From: JAPXSY01 sp034003585
Lineage (GTDB): Bacteria; Verrucomicrobiota; Kiritimatiellia; RFP12; UBA1067
Assembly (NCBI GenBank): GCA_034003585.1
Contig: JAVEYH010000027.1
Coordinates: 1-31,900 of the forward strand
Reading direction: 5' to 3'
Length of the DNA: 31,900 nt
Positions 23,485 to 30,658 of the stretch are shown here, one piece after another. Numbering within the stretch: position 1 is the first letter of the stretch; every line of letters begins with the position of its first letter. A program made the translations under genes and the position numbers. The notes beneath the pieces are model-generated. The model was not told where the DNA came from. It did not search any database and saw nothing but the letters and a program-made list of their open reading frames with translations.

Positions 23485-24582
23485 TCATTCCTTCTTCGTT
23501 TCCGGCACAGCGTTGGTCGGGGTTGGCGCGCGTGCCTCAATCAGCTCCGCAGCCAGCTCGTTCATATCATCGGCCACATTGAAAAAGACGTTCTCAAGCG
23601 GCGTTTTCTCCGGTTGCAGCGTTTGGTTGCCGGCCATGACCGCCCGGAGCCCTTCCAGCGCTTCGTCCGCCCAATCGGTACCCACGAAGAGCACCGCGAC
23701 CTCATAGTAGAGATCGCGCGCGCGGTGGGCGTTTTTCAGATCACGGTAGCAGTGGGCCGAGAGCAGCAGGGCGGAGGGGAACGTCTCCACATCCTGGTCG
23801 GCGAAAACCACGGATTTGACGACCGCCTCCAGCGCCTCCCGCGTTTTGCCGGCGTGCCGGAGCCCTTCGGCCCGGGCCAGCCAGTAATGGCCGTAGGCCA
23901 GGTCCCCCGGATCGGGTTCGCCGACCTCTTCCAGCGCTTCGGACGCTTTGTCGGCCAAGCCCTGCGCCAGGAGGGCGCGGCAGCGTTTCAGCGCGGCGAG
24001 GGAGGCGAGCGGGGACCACTGGGCCCGGGCGGCCTGACGGAAGACCTCACAGGCCGCCGCATACTGTTTGAGGGCGCGGGCACGGTCCGCGTTGGGGGCG
24101 GCCCCCCGTTTCTCCCGGTCGGCCGAGGCGACCATATACATGCCCAGGTCCATGGCCGGCTCGAGCCCGTTGTTCTCCGGCAGGTCGAGATAGGGGAGGG
24201 CGAGCCTGACAACCGGCGAGAGGATGCGGACCGCGGCGCCCCAGTCGCTTTTCTGCAGGGCCTGGGCCACGGCGGAAAGGTCGTACTCGAGCGTGAACTC
24301 GCACCGCCGCACGCGGGATTTCTCGATACGGGAGAACGGCGTGCCCGCGGTCCTGCCCTGCGCCAGCAGGGCATCGCCCTCGCGGCCGAGAAGGGTCACC
24401 TCAACCAGGAGTTCGGACTCGGCATCCGGGGCCTGCACCAGCAGGCGCGCCGGGATCGGCGGCAGGCGGTTGGCGCGGGAAAGGGCGTTGGCCACGGTGG
24501 TCTGCGCGTGCGCGGCGCCGGCTGCGGCGCACAGGCAGGCGAGGAGCATCGGACCGAGCAGGCCGTGTTGACGCGGGATCAC
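23485..24582 (-). CDS. exported TPR-type protein of the Exb/vWA cluster
   Basis: A 365-residue protein of unknown function. The GTG start at 24582 overlaps the upstream stop (GTGA) and has GGAGGT four bases before it. A signal peptide (LLGPMLLACLCAAAGAAHA) is followed by a beta-rich stretch (LLVEVTLLGREGDALLAQ). From about residue 120, helical repeats of TPR style appear: LKQYAAACEVFRQAARAQW, YGHYWLARAEGLRHAGKTREALEA, and SAHCYRDLKNAHRARDLYYEVAVLF. The tail is short and charged. Its place directly between the large TPR protein and ExbB suggests a periplasmic scaffold for the same machine. Confidence 0.8.
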   Translation of the reverse strand: MIPRQHGLLGPMLLACLCAAAGAAHAQTTVANALSRANRLPPIPARLLVQAPDAESELLVEVTLLGREGDALLAQGRTAGTPFSRIEKSRVRRCEFTLEYDLSAVAQALQKSDWGAAVRILSPVVRLALPYLDLPENNGLEPAMDLGMYMVASADREKRGAAPNADRARALKQYAAACEVFRQAARAQWSPLASLAALKRCRALLAQGLADKASEALEEVGEPDPGDLAYGHYWLARAEGLRHAGKTREALEAVVKSVVFADQDVETFPSALLLSAHCYRDLKNAHRARDLYYEVAVLFVGTDWADEALEGLRAVMAGNQTLQPEKTPLENVFFNVADDMNELAAELIEARAPTPTNAVPETKKE

Positions 24583-27152
24583 CGGACCTCCAGTTTCTCG
24601 CGCAGCTTCACGGCTTGCGCGTATTCGGGGAAGGGTTTGAGTTCCTCGCGGCCCAACAGCTCTTCCAGGGTCTCCCGGGCCTGTTTCTCCTGATAGGCGC
24701 GAAGCAGGCATTCGGCCCGCCGCAGGTAGGCCTTGGCGGTCCAGTCGAGGTATTTGCCGTACATCACGTAGATCCGCTCGTAATAGGCGGTGGCCTTGAT
24801 CCAGTCCTTCCGCTTTTCGAAGCAGAGCCCCAGCCCGTGAAGCGCTTCGGGCCAGAGGTTGCGCCAGCTCTTCACGCCCAGCACCGCCTCGAAACAGGAT
24901 TGCGCCTCGTCGAAGCGGTTCCGGTCGCGGTGAATCGCGCCCAGCAGCAGCAGGGCCTCGCCCGCCTCGGGACTGGTGGCGTGCGCATCGCGGATGAGGG
25001 TAAGATGGGACACGGCCTGATCCACCCAGGGTTTGGCTTTCCGCGCGGTCTCGGACTGGGCTTGGGCCAGCGCGTGCCGGGCCAGAAACATGCGGGCTTC
25101 GAGCGCGAAATCGGTTTCGGGATAGTCCGCGAGGATGGCTTCGGCCACTTGCACGGCCAGCGGGGTCAGCCCTTGGGCGCGCGCGGAGTCGAGCATGGTC
25201 TCCATCACGGCGGGGCTCGCGAACGGGAGGTTTTCGGGCTGCACGATGCCGTGCAGGAGTTTGAGGTTGACGGTGTGGGAGTTGCCGGGCCGGTGAACCA
25301 GCACGCGCTGGTAGCGTAACCGGCTGACGTGATTGCTCGTTTCGGCGGCCCGTTTCCAGGAGGCGACCAGGTCGTTCCAGGCCGCGGCGGTCTCGTTCGA
25401 GGCGAGACGCCGGGTGGTGGCGACCCACTCGTCGAGGATCAGGTCAACCCCCATGGCTTTGCGGTCGCCGCCGAACCGCTCGACCGCATCCCGGTAGTAC
25501 CGCGCCGCGCCCGCCTGTTCCCCGAGGGTGAAGAGGGCCTTGCCGCTCCAGTAGACGGCGAGCGGGATGTTCGCGCCCTCCCGGTTGCGCGCGAGGTAGG
25601 CGTCGAAGTGTTCGCGCACCGCCTCGAACTTCTGGCTGTCGAACAGGATCTGGCCGGCCTGAAAGGCGCAGTGGTTGTAGAATTCGATGTTCAGCAGGTC
25701 GTCCGGCGCCGCGAGCGCCGCCTGATAGCACGCGACCGCGTCATCGGTGCGGCCCACGGTGCCGGCCACGTCGCCGCGCAACATGTGGACCTCGAACCGC
25801 AGGGACCCTTCCGGGACCTGTTTCAGATAGTCGGCGAGGCAGGCGTCGGCCTCCTCATACCGGGCGAGCGCGTAGCGGCAGACCGCGCGGCGGTAGAGGC
25901 CGTCTTCCCGATAAGCGGAGGGCTGGGTGCTTTGGATCAGCAGGGTGAACTCCTTATCCGCCTCTTCGAATTCGGCGGCGAACATCCGGGACATGGCGGT
26001 CCAATACACCGCCGCGTCAATCTGTTCCCAGCCGGGGAACCGCTCGCGCACCTCGCGGAACCGGGCGATCGCCTGCGGGAACTGCTCTTCCATGAAATGC
26101 GCGTACCCCAGCAGGAACAGGCACTCCGCGGCCATCTGGTGATTCGGCCGCGTCCGCAGCACCTCGCTGAAGTGCCGGATCACCTCTTCCCAGCGTTTCG
26201 CGTGCGCGTGCAACTGGCCGGCGAGCAGCGTCACCTCGTCATAATAGAGGCCTGCGGGATACCGGTCCATGTAGCGCCGCGCGATGGGGAAACAGCGGTC
26301 CGGCGGATCGATGCGCGAGGCGCAGGTGAACGCGAGGTAGAGGGATTCCTCGGCGCGCTCCTTGCCCGCCACGCCATGCAGGTGCAGGAAGGCCTCGCAG
26401 GCCTCATGGTAGCGCAGCGCCTCCATATAGCCGCGGGCCACGCGGTAAAAGAGGTCCTGATCGTAGTTGTCGATCTCGCCCAGGGTTTTGAGTTCGGCCT
26501 CGGCGTCTCCGATCCACTCCATGAGCCGGATCAGGCGGCGGGGGTCGAGCATGTGCCGTTTCTCATATTCGGAGAGGCGTTTGAGGTGTTCGAGATGCGC
26601 TTCGGTACGGAGCTGCACCTCCTCGTAGGGGAAGACCAGCCGGTAGATCCAGAGCGCCTCCCGGTAGCGTTCGTCGGCGAACAGGTCGTCGCCCGCCTCC
26701 AGCGCGGAGAGGTTGAAGGCGATGGACCGCGAGGCCTGCGAATCGCGCCGCAACAGATAGGGGAAGAGGGGATACAGGCTGTCCAGATCGCGGGTCTTCA
26801 GGAATGCGGTGACCAGCAGTGTGACGGCCCGGTTGCGGCGGAGGGCGTCCGGCGCGCAGAGAAAGGCCTGATACAGGGGCTCGCGCGCCGCATCCCATTC
26901 GTCCATGGCGAGGTGGCAGCGTGCGATTCCCGCGTGGATATCGGTGCGGATGTCGGGCACGTACCGGAACTTGGCGAGGGCTGCCCTGTAGGCTTTGACG
27001 GCTTCGGCATGCTTGCCCGCGAAGCGCAGGCTGTCGCCCACATAAACGTGGGCCGCCGCAACGCGGGCGGCGTTGGGGTATTTCTTGCAATAGGTTTGGA
27101 ACGTCGCCTCCGCCTGCGTGAACTGGCCGGTCAGGAAATACGCGATGCGAGA
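24579..27152 (-). CDS. large TPR-repeat protein, main part (downstream of an apparent frameshift)
   Basis: About 858 codons of continuous tetratricopeptide-like repeats, for example YFLTGQFTQAEATFQTYCKKYP, DSLRFAGKHAEAVKAYRAAL, RYEEADACLADYLKQVPEG, KFEAVREHFDAYLARN, LLLGAIHRDRNRFDEAQSCFEAVL and ALHGLGLCFEKRKDWIKATAYYERI. Homologous-looking reading begins near 27152. The first in-frame start codon is only the GTG at 27041, in the middle of a repeat, so this frame lacks its own proper start. The missing signal peptide and first repeat lie in another frame at 27131-27379 (next entry). Joined by restoring one base, the protein would be about 933 residues. TPR arrays are protein-binding scaffolds; with the neighbouring ExbB/ExbD genes this is probably a periplasmic or outer-membrane-associated platform. 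Confidence 0.8.
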   Translation of the reverse strand, partial: SRIAYFLTGQFTQAEATFQTYCKKYPNAARVAAAHVYVGDSLRFAGKHAEAVKAYRAALAKFRYVPDIRTDIHAGIARCHLAMDEWDAAREPLYQAFLCAPDALRRNRAVTLLVTAFLKTRDLDSLYPLFPYLLRRDSQASRSIAFNLSALEAGDDLFADERYREALWIYRLVFPYEEVQLRTEAHLEHLKRLSEYEKRHMLDPRRLIRLMEWIGDAEAELKTLGEIDNYDQDLFYRVARGYMEALRYHEACEAFLHLHGVAGKERAEESLYLAFTCASRIDPPDRCFPIARRYMDRYPAGLYYDEVTLLAGQLHAHAKRWEEVIRHFSEVLRTRPNHQMAAECLFLLGYAHFMEEQFPQAIARFREVRERFPGWEQIDAAVYWTAMSRMFAAEFEEADKEFTLLIQSTQPSAYREDGLYRRAVCRYALARYEEADACLADYLKQVPEGSLRFEVHMLRGDVAGTVGRTDDAVACYQAALAAPDDLLNIEFYNHCAFQAGQILFDSQKFEAVREHFDAYLARNREGANIPLAVYWSGKALFTLGEQAGAARYYRDAVERFGGDRKAMGVDLILDEWVATTRRLASNETAAAWNDLVASWKRAAETSNHVSRLRYQRVLVHRPGNSHTVNLKLLHGIVQPENLPFASPAVMETMLDSARAQGLTPLAVQVAEAILADYPETDFALEARMFLARHALAQAQSETARKAKPWVDQAVSHLTLIRDAHATSPEAGEALLLLGAIHRDRNRFDEAQSCFEAVLGVKSWRNLWPEALHGLGLCFEKRKDWIKATAYYERIYVMYGKYLDWTAKAYLRRAECLLRAYQEKQARETLEELLGREELKPFPEYAQAVKLREKLEVR

Positions 27153-27379
27153 TTGTACTGCAGGATTTCCAGTTCGGCCAGGCCTTGGGAGGTCTTGACG
27201 TCCTTCAGCGTCTCGATGAGCATCTTCAGGTCCGGAATCGCGGCTTCGAACTCACCGAGGGCGAATTTTTTGAATGCGCTCTCGCGCCACTCCCGCACGG
27301 AAGTCTGGACCTGCCCGAAGGCGGCGCACGCCAACCCGAGTGCGATGCCTGTTGCCCATGCGGCGAAGCTGCGCCTCAT
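27131..27379 (-). pseudogene. N-terminal fragment of the large TPR protein, cut off by a frameshift
   Basis: This frame encodes a signal peptide (MRRSFAAWATGIALGLACAAFGQ) and the first repeat (FKKFALGEFEAAIPDLKMLIETL), then stops at 27131-27133 right after LEILQYNLASRIS. The repeat continues without a gap in the next frame (SRIAYFLTGQ), so loss of one base between about 27140 and 27160 explains both parts. The ATG at 27379 is chosen because it begins the signal peptide; a TTG at 27415 is also in frame. Whether the break is a real mutation or a sequence error cannot be told here. Confidence 0.75.
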
Positions 27380-27563
27380 CTGTGCCCGTCCCGTTCTGTT
27401 CGTCCGGCCGCACAACCGTCTGTCACGGCGGGAAACCCGTGCCGGCCGTAAACCACATCATGCTGTCCGATCCGTTCCGCTACCTCATCCCCGCAACGAT
27501 CTCGTGCTTCATATTAAACGGGATGCGGCGCGTACCGGATTCCACCTGTCGTCTACGGTCGGT

Positions 27564-27592
27564 AGAATAATACAGGGGGCCGGAACCGTCAA
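27564..27592 (-). promoter_or_regulatory. sigma-70 promoter of the TPR-Exb-vWA cluster
   Basis: On the minus strand TTGACG (27587-27592) and TATTCT (27564-27569) are 17 bp apart, a strong match. Transcription from about 27557 would give a leader of some 178 bases before the ATG at 27379. The leader contains two short frames, of 10 and 12 codons before their stops, with no clear ribosome-binding sites. Confidence 0.65.
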
Positions 27593-27619
27593 GGGGGCGC
27601 GCGTTTTTTTGTGAACGCG

Positions 27620-29008
27620 TCAGCGGCTCAGCCGGTAGGCTTCCATCAGCGTGTGGTATTTGACCAGCATGTTGGGAACCTCCCAGGCGGGCATGTCGCG
27701 GTTCTTCAGAAAACCGAGGAAGGCTTCCATGACTTGGCCGAAATGGGCCTCGTGGCCGAGCGCGTACCGCGCCGGGACCATGATGCGCCAGCCGGTTTCG
27801 TGCGGTTCCGCGCCGATGCCGGGATAGGTCTGGCCGAGCGTCGCGATTGCGGCGGCCAGGGCGCGGCCGAGTTCCTCCTTGTTGACGCCCGCAACGCGGC
27901 GGGGTTCGACATAGAGCACCGGCTTGTACCCTTCGGCCTCGCCCTGCTGGATGATCAGGGAGCAGCGCGTGCCGCGCATCAGCGAGTAATGGGTGTCCCC
28001 CGCGCCGGCCGGGGGCTGGAAATTCCACAGCACCGAAGCTTTGGCGTGGACCCCCCGGATCGCATAGGTGAATTCGCCGTTGGCGCGGCACTGCAGCACG
28101 CCCCGGGCGTCGAGGTCTTTCTTCAGGTAGTCCGGCCAGGCGGTCAGGGAGGTCGAGGTCCGGAACTGCTCCAGCGTGACCGGCGTGGTCCAGACGCGCG
28201 CCTGCAGCACCCGGATGTCCGCGGGCGAGAGGGTCACGCCGGGGAAGGTTTCCCATTGGATGAGGTCGGTCAGGTGGGTGTTCACATCCACGATCGCCTC
28301 GCCCTGCTGGGTGGTGTCGTAATACCAGGGCGGCCGCTGCAGCGGCTTGCCGGCCACCTGTTTGCAGAAGTGGTGGACGCTTTCTTTGGTGACCGCCGGA
28401 TCGTCCGGCGTGCCCTTCTCCTGCTCGCCGTACACTTCGGGGAACCGCGACAGCTCGCGCTGCAGCACGCTGGTGATCTCGAAGCGCTCCGTCATGATGT
28501 CATAGAGCAGGACCTTTTTGTCGCGGGCGACCTCGAACGCCTGTTTGAGCAGGTCGTAATCCTTGGGCGTGATGGCCATCGGTTTGTCGGCGAGCACATG
28601 GAATCCGGCCTGCACGCTTTTGAGGATGTATTCGGTTTTGCGCGCGTTGTTGCCGGCCAGCACCACGACGTTCCCGGCCCGGTCCGCGATCATCCGGTCA
28701 AGGAAATCCGGGCCGGTGTACACCACGCTCTCCCAGGAGGTCGGGTCCCCCGCGCGGGTGTTGAAGCCGCGGATGCGGTCGAGGTGCAGGGTGAGGTCGG
28801 GTCCGGCAGGCGCATAGACGTGAACCTTCGGCGAGACGCCGGGGAACATGCGTTTCTGCACCAGCGCGGCATGGAAATGGCCGGGGTCCAGGGTGATCAG
28901 TCTCACGGTGCCGTCTCCGCAGGCGTTCGGGCATCGGGTGCCAGGGGTGTCGCAACCGGTCAGCGCCAACAGCGCCGCGCCGGTGAACAGGAGGGTCTTG
29001 GGATTCAT
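27620..29008 (-). CDS. lipoprotein oxidoreductase, Gfo/Idh/MocA-related with Oxidoreduct_C domain
   Basis: A 462-residue protein with a lipoprotein signal ending in ALTGC (Cys19); the ATG at 29008 follows GAGGA. The start of the mature part (RLITLDPGHFHAALVQKRMFPG) is characteristic of the 'putative oxidoreductase C-terminal domain' family. A Rossmann-like part contains VVVLAGNNARKTEYILKSVQAGFHVLADKPMAI, the Gfo/Idh DKP motif. The C-terminal half holds WYYDTTQQGEAIVDVNTHLTDLIQW and ends in a helical segment. The classic glycine-rich NAD loop is replaced by LDPGHFH, so cofactor use is uncertain. It lies 47 bp after a Tat-exported Gfo/Idh gene; both likely modify sugars in the periplasm (inference). 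Confidence 0.85.
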   Translation of the reverse strand: MNPKTLLFTGAALLALTGCDTPGTRCPNACGDGTVRLITLDPGHFHAALVQKRMFPGVSPKVHVYAPAGPDLTLHLDRIRGFNTRAGDPTSWESVVYTGPDFLDRMIADRAGNVVVLAGNNARKTEYILKSVQAGFHVLADKPMAITPKDYDLLKQAFEVARDKKVLLYDIMTERFEITSVLQRELSRFPEVYGEQEKGTPDDPAVTKESVHHFCKQVAGKPLQRPPWYYDTTQQGEAIVDVNTHLTDLIQWETFPGVTLSPADIRVLQARVWTTPVTLEQFRTSTSLTAWPDYLKKDLDARGVLQCRANGEFTYAIRGVHAKASVLWNFQPPAGAGDTHYSLMRGTRCSLIIQQGEAEGYKPVLYVEPRRVAGVNKEELGRALAAAIATLGQTYPGIGAEPHETGWRIMVPARYALGHEAHFGQVMEAFLGFLKNRDMPAWEVPNMLVKYHTLMEAYRLSR

Positions 29009-29055
29009 GGTGTCCTCGTTGGGATGGGTTGAAGAAAAGGCGGAGTGTGGCAGGC

Positions 29056-30468
29056 TCATACGCTGACGCGGATACCGGCATTCTGGAGCACCTTGGGGAT
29101 GCTGAAGGGGCCGCGTTCGGGACAGGCCAGCAGCGCGTTGGCGCCGGCGTCATCGGTGCGCTCGGTACGCCAATCCCAGGCGAGGGTCTTGCCGGTTTTC
29201 ATGCAGAGATGGCCGAGCGTGCAGACCGAGGTCGACCGGTGGCCGATTTCGGCGTTGGTCACGGGGCTCGTGCGCTTCCGGATCGCAAGCAGCCAGTCTT
29301 TCACATGGTTGTCGCTGACATGCAGACGCACGGCGCGGGCGTGCAGCGGCGTTTCCAGGAGCCGCGGGTCGCTCGCGTCCAACGCCTTGAGAGTCTTGCC
29401 GGGCGTGGTGGGGTCGCTGGCGGTGACTTTGGCGGCGCCGCGGCTCACGAAGATCCAACCTTCCTCGCCGATAAAGCGCACGCCGTTCGGATACGTATAA
29501 CAGACTCGGACGTCGATGTTGTCCGGATACGTGTACCGCAAGTCGAATTCGCGGTGCGCGTTCCAGAGCCCCTTGTCGAGCCACTCGCACGTGCCCGACA
29601 CCGTTACAGGCCCTTTCTCCTCGGTGCCCAGTCCCCACTGCACGATATCCATGTGGTGCGCGCCCCAGTTGGTGATCATGCCCCAACCGTAGGGCTCCAT
29701 CTGGATCCACCCGGGGCGGGAACCGATCTGGGCGACGTCCTGATTGTGTACGCGGTCTTCGGTGTAGTACGCCTCGGGTGTGGGGCCCAGCCAGGTGTCG
29801 TAATCCAGGTTCTCCGGAACGGGCATCTCCTCTTTGCGCCCGCCGTCCCGGTCTTTGCCGAAACCGACCTCGACGCGGCGGATCCGGCCGAGCCGGCCGT
29901 TGCGCACCAGTTCGCACGCCGTACGGAACTGTCTGCTGGAGCGCTGCTGGGATCCGACCTGCAGCACCACCTTCTTGCGGCGCACGATTTCGGCCAGAAT
30001 GCGCCCCTCGTGGATCGTCTGCGAAAAGGGCTTCTGCAGCCAGATGTCCTTGCCCGCAAGGGCGCATTCGACGGCGCACAATGCGTGCCAGTGGTCCGGC
30101 ACGCAGATCATCACGGCGTCCACGCCACCGTCCCGCAGCAGATCGGAGTAGCGGCTGAACGTTTTGACGGGATAGTTTTCAAGGCCGAGGCGCTTTTTGT
30201 ACTCGCGCTCGATCCGGGCCTTCGAATGGGCCAGCCGCTTGGTGTCGAGATCGCAGAGAGCCGTGATCCGCGCCAGATCGGTCAGGCCGAAGAGTCCGGG
30301 CATCTCCATGCTGGTCGCGATCCGTCCGCACCCGATGATGCCGATGTGGAGTTGCTGGCTTGGGGCGGCGGCGCCGAACAGATGCGAGGGGATCAGGTTC
30401 GGCAGGACGGCCGCCGGGCCTGCCGCGCTTCCGGCGCGAAGAAAGGCGCGTCTGGTCAGAGTGGGCAT
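29056..30468 (-). CDS. Tat-exported Gfo/Idh/MocA family oxidoreductase
   Basis: A 470-residue NAD(P)-dependent sugar-oxidoreductase-type protein. The N-terminus has a twin-arginine signal (TRRAFLRAGSAAG), so it is exported folded, probably with cofactor bound. The Rossmann domain starts with IGIIGCGRIATSM and includes VDAVMICVPDHWHALCAVECALAGKDIWLQKP, with the family Lys-Pro. The substrate domain follows, with GWGMITNWGAHHMDIVQWGL. The ATG at 30468 is preceded by GGGGAG; the longer open frame upstream is not homologous. A promoter-like pair lies at 30572-30600. Proteins of this kind are abundant in polysaccharide-degrading PVC bacteria; the substrate cannot be read from sequence. Confidence 0.92.
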   Translation of the reverse strand: MPTLTRRAFLRAGSAAGPAAVLPNLIPSHLFGAAAPSQQLHIGIIGCGRIATSMEMPGLFGLTDLARITALCDLDTKRLAHSKARIEREYKKRLGLENYPVKTFSRYSDLLRDGGVDAVMICVPDHWHALCAVECALAGKDIWLQKPFSQTIHEGRILAEIVRRKKVVLQVGSQQRSSRQFRTACELVRNGRLGRIRRVEVGFGKDRDGGRKEEMPVPENLDYDTWLGPTPEAYYTEDRVHNQDVAQIGSRPGWIQMEPYGWGMITNWGAHHMDIVQWGLGTEEKGPVTVSGTCEWLDKGLWNAHREFDLRYTYPDNIDVRVCYTYPNGVRFIGEEGWIFVSRGAAKVTASDPTTPGKTLKALDASDPRLLETPLHARAVRLHVSDNHVKDWLLAIRKRTSPVTNAEIGHRSTSVCTLGHLCMKTGKTLAWDWRTERTDDAGANALLACPERGPFSIPKVLQNAGIRVSV

Positions 30469-30571
30469 GATGTGTTTCTCCCCGAGGTGATCACAACTGC
30501 GCGTGCGGTTGGCCTGCGCGTCCGCACGGCGAACCGGCCGGGCGCGGCCACACACGGGCCGATAGGGGCAA

Positions 30572-30600
30572 ACAATAGGCAAGGAGGCGCTTCCGCGCAA
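30572..30600 (-). promoter_or_regulatory. putative sigma-70 promoter of the oxidoreductase pair
   Basis: On the minus strand TTGCGC (30595-30600) and TATTGT (30572-30577) are separated by 17 bp. The start would be near 30565, about 97 bases before the Gfo/Idh ATG, in the only gap between this operon and the AGCS gene. Confidence 0.5.
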
Positions 30601-30658
30601 GGGTTTTGTTGCGGTGTTCTTTCGGGTCGCGCGCGGAAAGCCCGCGTCGCCGCCCGGT

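Noticed and set aside
27131..27160. Programmed -1 ribosomal frameshifting in the TPR gene
   Set aside because: The direction fits, but no slippery heptamer or downstream pseudoknot is visible; a lost base is simpler.
25329..27614. Long + strand open frame opposite the TPR gene
   Set aside because: The opposite strand carries clear TPR repeats, while this frame shows only low-complexity antisense composition.
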